64,000 nucleotides of DNA, from the NCBI RefSeq assembly GCF_014192575.1, contig NZ_JACHYC010000003.1, forward strand, positions 1 to 64,000, given 5' to 3'. Origin of the DNA: Variovorax sp. Sphag1AA. GTDB lineage: Bacteria > Pseudomonadota > Gammaproteobacteria > Burkholderiales > Burkholderiaceae_C. Positions 52,923 through 61,507 of this stretch are shown here, piece after piece (position 1 is the stretch's first letter; each line of letters starts with the position of its first letter). The position numbers and the translations under genes were made by a program. The notes under the pieces are model-generated. The model had not been told where the DNA came from, ran no database searches, and saw nothing but the letters and a program-made list of their open reading frames with translations.

Positions 52923-53719
52923 GCGCAACACAAGCCATGACCGCACCGCGCGCACTGGAAGTGCGCGGCCTGGGCAAGTCGTTCGGCGGCATCCATGCCG
53001 TGAAGGACATCAGCTTCGACGTGCGTCCCGGCGAGATCGTCGGCCTCATCGGGCCCAACGGCGCAGGCAAGACCACCTGCTTCAATCTCATCACCGGCTT
53101 CTACTCGCCCAGCGCGGGCCAGGTGCGCTTCGGAGGCAGCGACGTGACGGGCCGCAAGCCCTATCACATGGCCCGCATGGGCATCGTGCGCAGCTTCCAG
53201 AAGACCAACATCCTGAAGTCGCTGACGGTGTTCGAGAACGTGCTCACCGGGCACTACATGGAAGCGCGGCAGCCGCTGTGGCGCACCTTCTTCCCCGGTC
53301 GCGCGGTGCGCGCCACGGAGGCAGCGGCACGCGAGAGCGCCGAGCGCATCGTGCGCACGATGGGCCTGGCGCATCGCATGGACACGCCGGCCTCGGTGCT
53401 CTCCTGCGGCGAACTACGCCTGCTGGAAGTGGCGCTGGCGCTGGCCGCCAAGCCCGAGATCCTGATGCTCGATGAACCTGCCGCCGGCCTCAACAGCCAG
53501 GAGGCGCGGCAGTTCGGCGAGATCCTGAAAACGGTGCGCGGCCAGCTGGTGAGCTCGATCCTGATCGTGGAACACAACATGGGCCTGGTGATGGGCGTCT
53601 CGGACCGCGTGGTGGTGATGCATTTCGGCCAGAAGCTGGCCGAGGGCACGCCTGCGCAGGTGCAGGCCGACAGCAAGGTGGTCGAGGCCTATCTCGGCGG
53701 TGGAGGAAAGAAGGCATGA
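52919..53719 (+). CDS. ABC ATPase, LivG type
   Basis: A 266-aa ATPase. Walker A is GPNGAGKTT; Walker B is EILMLDEPAAGLN. The signature is LSCGELRLLEVALAL, with Cys replacing the second Ser of the usual LSGGxxR/LSYGxxR. It overlaps both neighbours by ATGA. It powers the importer with LivF. Confidence 0.9.
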   Translation: MSATQAMTAPRALEVRGLGKSFGGIHAVKDISFDVRPGEIVGLIGPNGAGKTTCFNLITGFYSPSAGQVRFGGSDVTGRKPYHMARMGIVRSFQKTNILKSLTVFENVLTGHYMEARQPLWRTFFPGRAVRATEAAARESAERIVRTMGLAHRMDTPASVLSCGELRLLEVALALAAKPEILMLDEPAAGLNSQEARQFGEILKTVRGQLVSSILIVEHNMGLVMGVSDRVVVMHFGQKLAEGTPAQVQADSKVVEAYLGGGGKKA

Positions 53720-54486
53720 GCGCAGTGCTGAAGAGTGATGTGGCAGGCGGCAGCCTGGCCTATGCGACGGCAGCGTCGCCCGTGCTTGAACTGCGCGACT
53801 TGCATGTGAGCTACGGCAAGACCGCAGCGCTGCACGGCGTGAACCTGCGAGTGATGCCCGGCGAGGTCGTGGCGCTCATCGGTGCCAACGGCGCCGGCAA
53901 GAGCACTACGCTGCGCGCCATCTCCGGCCTGCTCAAGCCCACGCGCGGCGAGATCGTCTTCCAGGGCCGCAGCATCGGTGGCCTGGCCGCCGACCGCGTC
54001 GTGGCGCAGGGCATCGCCCAGTCGCCGGAGGAGCGCCACGTGTGGCCGACGATGACGGTGGACGAGAACCTCTCGATGGGCGCCTACCTGTGCAAGGGCA
54101 AGGCCGAGATCGAGCGCCGCATGGGGCTTGTCTACGAGCGCTTCCCGCGCCTGAAGGAGCGGCACAAGCAGCTCGCCGGCACGCTCAGCGGCGGGGAGCA
54201 GCAGATGCTCGCCATCGGCCGCGCGCTCATGTCCGAGCCGCGCCTGCTGTTGCTGGACGAGCCCAGCCTGGGCCTGAGCCCGCGCATGGCGGAGGAGGTC
54301 TTCGACTTCGTGCGTGAGATCAACGCGCACGGCGTGACTGTGATGCTCGTGGAGCAGAACGTGCACAACGCGCTGTCGGTGGCCACCCGCGCCTACGTCT
54401 ACGAAACCGGCCGCGTGGTGGCCGAGCGCGATGCGGCCGGCTTGCTCGGCGACCCGGAACTGCTCAGCGCCTACCTGGGCGGCTGA
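53716..54486 (+). CDS. ABC ATPase, LivF type
   Basis: A 256-aa ATPase. Walker A is GANGAGKST, the signature is LSGGEQQMLAIGRALM, Walker B is LLLLDEPSLGLS and the switch His follows. An N-terminal extension of about 20 residues precedes the usual start. It is the last gene of the importer operon, followed at once by a strong terminator. Confidence 0.9.
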   Translation: MSAVLKSDVAGGSLAYATAASPVLELRDLHVSYGKTAALHGVNLRVMPGEVVALIGANGAGKSTTLRAISGLLKPTRGEIVFQGRSIGGLAADRVVAQGIAQSPEERHVWPTMTVDENLSMGAYLCKGKAEIERRMGLVYERFPRLKERHKQLAGTLSGGEQQMLAIGRALMSEPRLLLLDEPSLGLSPRMAEEVFDFVREINAHGVTVMLVEQNVHNALSVATRAYVYETGRVVAERDAAGLLGDPELLSAYLGG

Positions 54487-54492
54487 CCTCGA

Positions 54493-54520
54493 AAAGAGGG
54501 TGCCTTCGCGCACCCTCTTT
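54493..54520 (+). terminator. Rho-independent terminator after the ABC importer
   Basis: AAAGAGGGTGC and GCACCCTCTTT form an 11-bp stem around a 6-nt CTTCGC loop, followed by more T. It lies 6 nt after the LivF stop and separates the importer from the nic genes, which therefore need their own promoter. Confidence 0.85.
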
Positions 54521-54537
54521 TTGTCTTCATCGATTAA

Positions 54538-54553
54538 TTGAACAAGCGTTTAA
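54538..54553. promoter_or_regulatory. Candidate NicS-like TetR site at the nicC promoter
   Basis: TTGAAC-AAGC-GTTTAA is an inverted repeat with one mismatch. It lies 52-67 nt upstream of nicC. The reverse complement, TTAAACGCTTGTTCAA, aligns with the sites at 49742 and 59904. Confidence 0.6.
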
Positions 54554-54604
54554 CAACAGGGCGCGGCACCACGCCGGCCCATCGGATCAAGGAGTAGCAA
54601 AGAC

Positions 54605-55840
54605 ATGAACAAGACAATGCGAGTAGGGATCGTCGGCGGCGGCATCGGTGGCGTGGCCCTGGCACGCGCGCTGCGGCTGCGCGGAATCGATGCCCATGTG
54701 TTCGAGCGCGCAGGCGCTTTCGGCGAGATCGGCGCGGGCGTGCAGATGACACCCAACGCGGCCAAGGTGCTGCGTGCGCTGGGTCTCGGCGATGCGCTGG
54801 TGCGCATCGGCTTTCTGCCGAACGCGATGGTGGGCCGCAACTGGGACGACGCGCGCGAGCTGTTCCACACGCCGCTGCGCGAGGTGTGCCCGCGCCTCTT
54901 CGGCGCCGACTTCTGGCATGTGCATCGCGCAGACCTGCACGCGATCCTCTGCGAAGGCATCCCGGCCGACCGCGTGCGCTTCAATGTGTCGTGCACCGGT
55001 GTGACCCAGAACGCCGGCAAGGCCGTCGCGCATTTCAGCGACGGCACGCAGTTCGAGGCCGACCTCATCGTGGGCGCCGACGGCATCCATTCGGCGGTGC
55101 GCGATTCGCTCTGGGGCAAGACGGCCTCGCAGTACACCGGCCACATGTGCTGGCGCGCGCTGGTGCCGGTGGAGCAGCATCCGCTGCCATTCGTGAGCCC
55201 GGATGCTTCCTTCTGGATGGGCCCGAAGGCGCACATCGTCACCTATTACGTGAAGGGCGGCGCGGCGGTGAATATCGTCGCGGTCAACGAGAGCGCGCAA
55301 TGGGTGACCGAGTCGTGGACCGAACCCAGCACACGCGAAGAACTGCTTTCCGCCTACGAGGGCTGGCACGAGAACATCGTGCGCCTGTTCGAGAAGACCG
55401 ACGCGCAGCAGATCTTCAAGTGGGGCCTGTTCGATCGCGATCCGATGGCGCAATGGTCGCAGGGCCGCGTGACGTTGCTGGGCGACGCGGCGCACCCCAT
55501 GCTGCCTTTCCTGTCGCAGGGCGCGGCCATGGCCATCGAGGACGCCTACGTGCTCGCCGCGGCGCTGTCGCATTTCGGTGGTGACCTGAATGGTGCGCTT
55601 CGAGCCTACGAGGTCGAGCGCCGTCCGCGCACTGCCCGTGTCCAGCTGGAGGCGCGTGAGCGCGGCCGCACCTACCACCTCTCGACGCCCGACGAGCAGA
55701 AGAAGCGCGACGAGGAATTCCAGAAGGCCCAGGCCAAGGACCCGAACGCGGTCGGCATCAAGGCCGAGTGGGTCTATTCGTACGACGCCACTGCTTGCGT
55801 CGAGCGCTTCGACGAGAGCGCCGAGGCGGCCGTCGCCTGA
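54605..55840 (+). CDS. nicC: 6-hydroxynicotinate 3-monooxygenase-type flavoprotein
   Basis: A 411-aa group A flavin monooxygenase. It has GGGIGG (residues 11-16), IVGADGIHS and LLGDAAHPMLP. In the nic cluster it should hydroxylate and decarboxylate 6-hydroxynicotinate to 2,5-dihydroxypyridine with NADH and O2. Compared with Pseudomonas NicC, the active-site His at 47 is Gln and the Cys in the WWxxDRH segment is Ala, while the His and Tyr of AHIVTYY are kept. A related role, such as in picolinate breakdown, is therefore open. The gene-neighbour evidence is stronger than sequence similarity. It has its own promoter after the terminator. Confidence 0.65.
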   Translation: MNKTMRVGIVGGGIGGVALARALRLRGIDAHVFERAGAFGEIGAGVQMTPNAAKVLRALGLGDALVRIGFLPNAMVGRNWDDARELFHTPLREVCPRLFGADFWHVHRADLHAILCEGIPADRVRFNVSCTGVTQNAGKAVAHFSDGTQFEADLIVGADGIHSAVRDSLWGKTASQYTGHMCWRALVPVEQHPLPFVSPDASFWMGPKAHIVTYYVKGGAAVNIVAVNESAQWVTESWTEPSTREELLSAYEGWHENIVRLFEKTDAQQIFKWGLFDRDPMAQWSQGRVTLLGDAAHPMLPFLSQGAAMAIEDAYVLAAALSHFGGDLNGALRAYEVERRPRTARVQLEARERGRTYHLSTPDEQKKRDEEFQKAQAKDPNAVGIKAEWVYSYDATACVERFDESAEAAVA

Positions 55841-55855
55841 GCAAGGAGCAGTGAC

Positions 55856-56635
55856 ATGACAAGCAAGACCCAATTCCGCATCGGGCAGATCGTGCCCAGC
55901 TCCAACACCACGATGGAGACCGAGATCCCCGCCATGCTGCGCCTGCGCGAGCAGGTGCGGCCCGAGCGCTTCACCTTCCACTCGGCGCGCATGCGCATGA
56001 AGCACGTCAACAAGGAGGAGCTGGCGGCCATGGACGCCGAGTCCGACCGCTGCGCGCTCGAGTTGAGTGACGCGCGCGTGGACGTGCTCGGTTACGCCTG
56101 CCTGGTGGCCATCATGGCCATGGGCCGCGGCTACCACCGTCAGTCGCAGTCGCGCCTGGGCGCGGCCACTGCTGGCAATGCAGGCGAAGCGCCGGTGGTG
56201 ACAAGCGCCGGTGCACTGGTCGATGCGCTCAAGGTGATGGGCGTGAAGCGCATCGCGCTGGTGGCGCCTTACATGGTCCCGCTGACACGCTTGGTGATCG
56301 ACTACATCGAGCACGAGGGTTTCGAGGTGTCTGACTGGCGCGCGCTGGAGATCCCCGACAACCTCGAGGTGGGCCGTCATGATCCGGCAAAACTGCCGGC
56401 CATCGTAGCGGGCATGAAGACTGACGACGTGGATGCGATCGTGCTGTCCGCATGCGTACAGATGCCTTCGCTGCCGGCCATCGCGCAGGTGGAAGCCGCC
56501 ACCGGCAAGCCGGTGGTGACCGCCGCCGTGGCGACGACCTACGCAATGCTGGGTGCGCTCGGGCTGGAGCAAGTGGTGCCGGGTGCCGGCGCGCTGCTCT
56601 CCGGTGCGTACTCGAAGAAGGGAGCGCGCCAATGA
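55856..56635 (+). CDS. nicE: Maleate cis-trans isomerase
   Basis: A 259-aa Asp/Glu racemase-superfamily protein. LGYACLVAIM (Cys82) and VLSACVQMPS (Cys200) match the two catalytic Cys positions known for maleate isomerases of the nicotinate pathway. It converts maleate to fumarate, the last step. It follows nicC by 15 nt and overlaps nicD by ATGA. Confidence 0.9.
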   Translation: MTSKTQFRIGQIVPSSNTTMETEIPAMLRLREQVRPERFTFHSARMRMKHVNKEELAAMDAESDRCALELSDARVDVLGYACLVAIMAMGRGYHRQSQSRLGAATAGNAGEAPVVTSAGALVDALKVMGVKRIALVAPYMVPLTRLVIDYIEHEGFEVSDWRALEIPDNLEVGRHDPAKLPAIVAGMKTDDVDAIVLSACVQMPSLPAIAQVEAATGKPVVTAAVATTYAMLGALGLEQVVPGAGALLSGAYSKKGARQ

Positions 56636-57462
56636 GCGACAGCACTTTTCTCTATGGCGGCCAAGTGCATGCGAACGGCATCCGCCAACACTATCTTCGC
56701 TACGGCGGCACCGATGGCGCGCGCAGCGGCCGCGATGCGGTGGTCATCGTCCCCGGCATCACGAGCCCGGCCGTCACCTGGGGCTTCGTCGCCGAGCGCT
56801 TCGGGAGGCACTTCGACACCTATGTGCTCGACGTGCGCGGTCGCGGCCTGAGCGAAGCCTCGGACACGTTGGACTACAGCCTCGACGCGCAGGCGGCCGA
56901 CCTCAACGCGTTCACCGCCGCGCTCGGCCTCGACCGGTACGCATTCGTCGGCCATTCGATGGGTGGCCGCATCTCCATCCGCGCTGCTTCCAGCCAACCC
57001 GCCGGGCTCACGCGCGTGGTCGCGGTCGATCCGCCGGTGTCCGGCCCAGGCCGTCGTGCCTACCCGGCCAAGCTGCCTTGGTACGTCGACTCGATCCGCA
57101 TGGCCCGCCACGGCATCAGCGTGGAACAGATGCGCGAGTTCTGCCCCACCTGGACCGAGGCGCAACTGCGCCTGCGCGCCCAGTGGCTGCACACCTGCGA
57201 CGAGCGCGCCATCGTCACCAGCTTCGACGCCTTCCAGACTGACGACATCCACGCGGACCTGCCGCGTATCGCCGTGCCGCTGATGCTGATGAGCGCCGAG
57301 CGCGGCGACGTGATCCGCGAGGAAGACGTGGCCGAGATCCGCACCCTGGTGCCCCGCCTGCGCGAACACCGCGTGGCTGGTGCCGGCCACATGATTCCCT
57401 GGGACAACGAGGAAGGCTTCTATCGCGCCTTCGGCGACTTCCTCGGCGCGGCCCTGGACTGA
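56632..57462 (+). CDS. nicD: N-formylmaleamate deformylase
   Basis: A 276-aa alpha/beta hydrolase. GHSMGG carries the nucleophile Ser109; GAGHMIPWDN near the end holds the catalytic His. In the nic pathway this enzyme removes formate from N-formylmaleamate to give maleamate. ATG at 56632 overlaps the nicE stop. The order nicE-D-X-F supports the role. Confidence 0.85.
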   Translation: MSDSTFLYGGQVHANGIRQHYLRYGGTDGARSGRDAVVIVPGITSPAVTWGFVAERFGRHFDTYVLDVRGRGLSEASDTLDYSLDAQAADLNAFTAALGLDRYAFVGHSMGGRISIRAASSQPAGLTRVVAVDPPVSGPGRRAYPAKLPWYVDSIRMARHGISVEQMREFCPTWTEAQLRLRAQWLHTCDERAIVTSFDAFQTDDIHADLPRIAVPLMLMSAERGDVIREEDVAEIRTLVPRLREHRVAGAGHMIPWDNEEGFYRAFGDFLGAALD

Positions 57463-57490
57463 TCAACCCATTCAACACAGGAGTCTGGCC

Positions 57491-58573
57491 ATGGCCATCT
57501 GCGACACCGATCTGATCCGCGCCTGGACCCAGGTGCTCACCCTTTCCAAGCTCAAGGCCGGCGACGCCGTCACCGTGCTGACGAGCGACCACACGCATCC
57601 GCAGACTCTGCGCTGCGCGATCACTGCCGCCACCATGATGGGCGCTTGCGTGAGCCGGCTGGATCTTCCCCCAGTCAATGGCGAGAAGGCGCTCAGCCGC
57701 GACACGCTCGCCTACCTCGGCACCACGCCGCTCACCGGCAATCGCGCCGCGATCGCCGCGCTCAAGGCCAGTGACCTGGTGCTGGACTTGATGACGCTGC
57801 TGTTCTCGCCCGAGCAGCACGAGATCCTCGCCTCCGGCACCAAGATCCTGCTGGCCGTGGAGCCGCCCGAAGTGCTGGCGCGCCTGGTGCCCACGATGGA
57901 GGACTACCACCGTGTGCAGGCCGGCGTCGCGCTGCTCAAGGGCAAGCGCGAGATGCACGTCACTTCCGCGGCCGGCACCGACCTGCGCCTCCCGCTGGGC
58001 GAGTACCCGATCACGGCGGAGTACGGCTTTGTCGACCAGCCCGGTCGCTGGGACCACTGGCCCAGCGGGTTCGCCTTCACCTGGCCCAACGAGGGCGGGG
58101 CGCACGGCCGCATCGTGCTGGCCAAGGGCGATGTGCTGTTGCCCATGAAGAACTACGTCGGCGAGCCCATCACGCTCACGGTGGAGAAGGGCTTCGTCAC
58201 CGCGATCGAGGGCGATGCCGAGGCCGAGTTGCTGCGCGAATACATCGAGTCCTTCGACGACCCCGAGGCCTATGCCATCTCGCACGTGGGCTGGGGGCTG
58301 CAGAAGCGCGCCTTCTGGTCCACGCTCGGCCTGTACGACCGCGAGGCCACGCTGGGCATGGATGCGCGCGCCGTCAGCGGCAACTTCCTGTTCTCGCTCG
58401 GCCCCAACAACGAGGCCGGTGGCAACCGCACAACTGCCTGCCACATCGACATCCCGATGCGTCACTGCAATGTTTTCGTGGACGGCCTGCAGGTGGTCAA
58501 CGACGGCAAGGTGGTGGAGTCGCTGATGAAGCCGGCAAGGACCGACGCAGCGAAGGAGCCAGCCCATGCGTGA
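57491..58573 (+). CDS. nicX: 2,5-dihydroxypyridine 5,6-dioxygenase
   Basis: A 360-aa non-heme iron dioxygenase of the NicX family, which has an M29-aminopeptidase-like fold instead of a cupin. The sequence includes TSDHTHPQTLRCAITAA, EYGFVDQPGRWDHWPSGFAF (in part) and ISHVGWGLQKRAFW, with His and Asp/Glu residues suited to Fe(II) binding. It opens 2,5-dihydroxypyridine to N-formylmaleamate. It lies 28 nt after nicD and overlaps nicF by 8 nt. Confidence 0.88.
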   Translation: MAICDTDLIRAWTQVLTLSKLKAGDAVTVLTSDHTHPQTLRCAITAATMMGACVSRLDLPPVNGEKALSRDTLAYLGTTPLTGNRAAIAALKASDLVLDLMTLLFSPEQHEILASGTKILLAVEPPEVLARLVPTMEDYHRVQAGVALLKGKREMHVTSAAGTDLRLPLGEYPITAEYGFVDQPGRWDHWPSGFAFTWPNEGGAHGRIVLAKGDVLLPMKNYVGEPITLTVEKGFVTAIEGDAEAELLREYIESFDDPEAYAISHVGWGLQKRAFWSTLGLYDREATLGMDARAVSGNFLFSLGPNNEAGGNRTTACHIDIPMRHCNVFVDGLQVVNDGKVVESLMKPARTDAAKEPAHA

Positions 58574-59186
58574 CGAGTCGCAGGTCTACCAGCGCCAGGG
58601 TTTTGGGGCAGGGCTGGGCGTACAACCGCCCATCGGCCTGCTGATCGTGGATTTCGTGAACGGCTTCGCCGACCCCGGCACCTTCGGCGGCGGCAACATC
58701 CCGGCCGCGATCGACCGCACCGTGGGACTGCTGGCCACCGCGCGCGAGCAAGGCTGGCCGGTGGCGCACAGCCGCATCGTCTATGCCGACGACGACAGCG
58801 ACGCCAACATCTTCAGCACCAAGGTGCCCGGCATGCTGGGCCTGAAGGAGCATTCGCCGGCCAGCGCCATCGTGGATGCGCTGGCGCCTGCAGCAGGCGA
58901 GCGGGTGGTGCGCAAGAACGTGCCTTCGGCCTTCTTCGGCACCGACCTCGCGCCCTGGCTCACGCAGCGCGGCGTGCGCACGCTGCTGGTGGCCGGCTGC
59001 GTCACCAGCGGCTGCGTTCGCGCCAGCGTGGTCGACGCCATGTGCTGGGGCTTCAGGCCGGTCGTTGTGGAGGACTGCGTGGGCGACCGCGCGATCGGCC
59101 CGCACGAAGCGAGCCTGTTCGACATGCGGCAGAAGTACGCGGACGTGCTGAGCCTGCAGGCTCTGTACGAGCAGCTGCCGTCCTAG
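58566..59186 (+). CDS. nicF: Maleamate amidohydrolase
   Basis: A 206-aa isochorismatase-family hydrolase. The catalytic triad Asp29 (LLIVDFVNGF), Lys117 (VRKNVPSAF) and Cys150 (VTSGCVRAS) sits at exactly the residue numbers reported for NicF. It hydrolyses maleamate to maleate and ammonia, which NicE then isomerises. It is the last gene of the nic operon. Confidence 0.92.
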   Translation: MRDESQVYQRQGFGAGLGVQPPIGLLIVDFVNGFADPGTFGGGNIPAAIDRTVGLLATAREQGWPVAHSRIVYADDDSDANIFSTKVPGMLGLKEHSPASAIVDALAPAAGERVVRKNVPSAFFGTDLAPWLTQRGVRTLLVAGCVTSGCVRASVVDAMCWGFRPVVVEDCVGDRAIGPHEASLFDMRQKYADVLSLQALYEQLPS

Positions 59187-59205
59187 CAGCGGAACCGGAC
59201 GGCGA

Positions 59206-59224
59206 AGGCGCCTTCAGGGCGCCT
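59206..59224. terminator. Hairpin between convergent nicF and TetR genes
   Basis: AGGCGCC and GGCGCCT form a 7-bp stem around TTCAG, overlapping the TetR stop codon. There is no strong T-run, so its efficiency as a bidirectional terminator is uncertain. Confidence 0.4.
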
Positions 59225-59897
59225 GGAAGCCGCCCACAACGAAGCGCGTCACCTGCTCGATGAGCGCTTCGGTGTCCTCGGGGTCGTACAGGCCCTTGGG
59301 TGTCATCTCTTCCATGCGGTGCGTGTCCGAGAAGGCGTAGAGGTACGTGCCGACCATCAGCGTCATGCGCCAGTAGGCATCCAGCTCGCCCAGCTTCGGC
59401 AGGGCCAGGCGCAGCGCCTCCACGTAGCGCTGCGTCGACGAGCCGTAGGCATGCGTGCGCAGCTTGTACGAGATCTCAGGCGGCTCGGTGTGCAGCCGGG
59501 CCTGCAGACGCAGGAAAGAGCGACCCTGCGGCGTGGAGCGCAGGGCGAGCGTGGGCGAGAGGAAGGCATGCACGATCTCGCGCGCCGTGGGCTTGCCCTT
59601 TTCGAGCAGCGTTTCGAGCATGTCGATCCGCTGCTTGGAGATGACCTGGCCGCGGCGCAGGAAGGTCTCCTCGAACAGGCCGTACTTCGAGCCGAAGTAG
59701 TAACTGATCAACGCCTGCGTCACGTTGGTGGCAGCGGCGATCTCGCGCAGCGTGGTGCCGGCATAGCCCAGCTCGGCGAACTGCGCTTCGGCGGCATCCA
59801 TGATTTCCTCGCGGACAGCGCTGGTTCCCTCCGGCCGGCCAGGCTTTCTTTGTTTGATCCGTTTGGTGCGGTGGGGCGTGCCCGTGGTCTCACTCAT
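59214..59897 (-). CDS. TetR-family regulator of the nic region
   Basis: A 227-aa TetR-type regulator. The basic N-terminus (HRTKRIKQRKPGRPEG) precedes the DNA-binding helices TLREIAAATNVTQALISYYF near residues 49-68. It is convergent with the nic operon. In Pseudomonas, NicS is a TetR-type regulator of nic genes, so a comparable role is likely. A motif shared with the nicC and ABC promoters lies 7-22 nt upstream of its own start, consistent with autoregulation. Confidence 0.8.
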   Translation of the reverse strand: MSETTGTPHRTKRIKQRKPGRPEGTSAVREEIMDAAEAQFAELGYAGTTLREIAAATNVTQALISYYFGSKYGLFEETFLRRGQVISKQRIDMLETLLEKGKPTAREIVHAFLSPTLALRSTPQGRSFLRLQARLHTEPPEISYKLRTHAYGSSTQRYVEALRLALPKLGELDAYWRMTLMVGTYLYAFSDTHRMEEMTPKGLYDPEDTEALIEQVTRFVVGGFQAP

Positions 59898-59903
59898 GAA
59901 GAA

Positions 59904-59919
59904 TTAATCGCTCGGCCAA
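59904..59919. promoter_or_regulatory. Candidate TetR autoregulatory site
   Basis: TTAATCGCTCGGCCAA aligns at nine invariant positions with the sites at 49742 and 54538. It is immediately upstream of the TetR gene, on the side of its promoter. Confidence 0.5.
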
Positions 59920-60112
59920 TAATGGCAACGGCAGTATATGACTGTCCTTGTCCGCGGATTCGTCCGGTTGCACAAGCCAGCGTGCACGCGACTTGGTCGG
60001 GACTTGGGCACCTTAAGTCGCCGATAAGCCTGCGGCTGAGAAAGTCGGCCGCCCAAGCGCGACGGGGAGAGCGACCACCGTCGCTTGTGAAGGGCGCAAA
60101 GGCCACCATCGA

Positions 60113-61507
60113 CTACCGATGCTCAGGAGTGGCTTTCAATCCGAGTCGTGCCAGCTTCTTGATGAGACCAACTCGCGAAATGCCGAGGCGGCGCGCAGCC
60201 TCCGACTGGTTGCCGCCGCTGGCCGCCAGGGCTTCGGAGATCAGGCGGATTTCCAGTTCAGCGATCGCCGCATCGAGAAAGCCCAGGCCTTCGATTCCGT
60301 TCGCTGATGGCGCCGCCGATTCTTCAAGCCCTTGCGTGTCGCCGCCGGCGAGCCGCAGAAGGTCGGCGCCGACATGGGTACTGCCCGGCAGGTTCAGCGC
60401 GCCTGCGGCCTCGACCACGGCCCGCAATTGGCGGACATTGCCCGGCCAGGGCTGGGTGCGCAGCCAGGCCAGCGCGTCGGGGCCGATCACGGATTTCGGC
60501 GCGACGCGCTGCAGAAAACGCGCCGCGAGCAGCGGCACATCAGTCATGCGCTCAGCCAACGCAGGCGTGCGAAGCACCACGCCCTTGAGGCGGTAGTACA
60601 GGTCTTCGCGAAAGCTGCCTTCGCGCACCATCTGTTCGAGGTCGCGATGCGTGGCCGCGACCACGCGTACGTCCGCGTGCTTCGGCGTTCGCCCGCCCAC
60701 CGGCACGAAGCTGCCTTCCTGCAGGAAGCGCAACAGCTTGACCTGCATCGGCGCGGGCATCTCGCCGACCTCGTCGAGAAAGAGCGTGCCGCCGTGCGCC
60801 GTTTCGACGAGCCCGGGCTGGTCGCGGTACGCGCCTGTGAAGCTGCCCTTCAAGTGGCCGAAGAGCTCGCTCTCCAGCAGCTCGGTCGAGAGAGCGCCGC
60901 AGTTGATTGCAGCGAAGGGACCATCACCGCGCGTGCTGCACTGGTGGATCGCGCGTGCCGCGAGTTCCTTGCCGGTGCCGGTCGGGCCCAGCACGATCAC
61001 GCTGACCTGCGTGGGTGCCACGCGCCGGATCATCGCGCGCAAGTTCTGCATCGCGGGCGATTCGCCGATCAGGCCCAGATCCTGGTCGGCGTCGCGTGCG
61101 CGCAGGGTCTTGAGTTCGGCGTCGAGGCGGGCCTTGTGCAGCGCCCGCGCGACCACGAAGCCGAGCATGTCGGGATCGATGGGCTTGGTGAGGAAGTCCC
61201 ATGCGCCGAGCTCCACCGCCTTCAGGTTGAGCTCGCGATCGCCGTGGCCCGACAGCACCACCACCACCGACGGCGCAAGGCGCGGAATCAGCGCGAGGCC
61301 GGCTTGCGGGTCCATGCTGGGTGGCATCGCCAGATCGAGCAGCACCACATGCGGCCGATCGGCTTCGAAGGCGGCGATCGCCTCGTCCGCATCGCCGGCC
61401 ACGCTCACGCGATGGCCGAGATTCGTCAGGAACGAACTGCCCAGCCGCTGGTAGGCCGGTTCGTCGTCCACCAGGAGCACGTGGCCGCGGGTCGCTTGGA
61501 AGGTCAT
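60113..61507 (-). CDS. Sigma54-dependent NtrC-type response regulator
   Basis: A 464-aa response regulator. The receiver domain (about 1-125) has VLLVDDEP and the phospho-acceptor Asp in VVLLDLAMPP. The AAA+ domain has GPTGTGKE (Walker A) and GGTLFLDEVGE (Walker B). The sigma54-contacting loop reads GSFTGA where GAFTGA is usual. The C-terminal Fis-type helix-turn-helix is EAARRLGISRVGLIKKLARLG. It should activate sigma54 promoters when phosphorylated by the kinase at 61504. The start overlaps the kinase stop (ATGA). Confidence 0.9.
   Translation of the reverse strand: MTFQATRGHVLLVDDEPAYQRLGSSFLTNLGHRVSVAGDADEAIAAFEADRPHVVLLDLAMPPSMDPQAGLALIPRLAPSVVVVLSGHGDRELNLKAVELGAWDFLTKPIDPDMLGFVVARALHKARLDAELKTLRARDADQDLGLIGESPAMQNLRAMIRRVAPTQVSVIVLGPTGTGKELAARAIHQCSTRGDGPFAAINCGALSTELLESELFGHLKGSFTGAYRDQPGLVETAHGGTLFLDEVGEMPAPMQVKLLRFLQEGSFVPVGGRTPKHADVRVVAATHRDLEQMVREGSFREDLYYRLKGVVLRTPALAERMTDVPLLAARFLQRVAPKSVIGPDALAWLRTQPWPGNVRQLRAVVEAAGALNLPGSTHVGADLLRLAGGDTQGLEESAAPSANGIEGLGFLDAAIAELEIRLISEALAASGGNQSEAARRLGISRVGLIKKLARLGLKATPEHR

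Noticed and set aside
54587..56632. 681-codon open frame on the minus strand
   Set aside because: Antisense to nicC and nicE, both of which show catalytic motifs at the expected residues.
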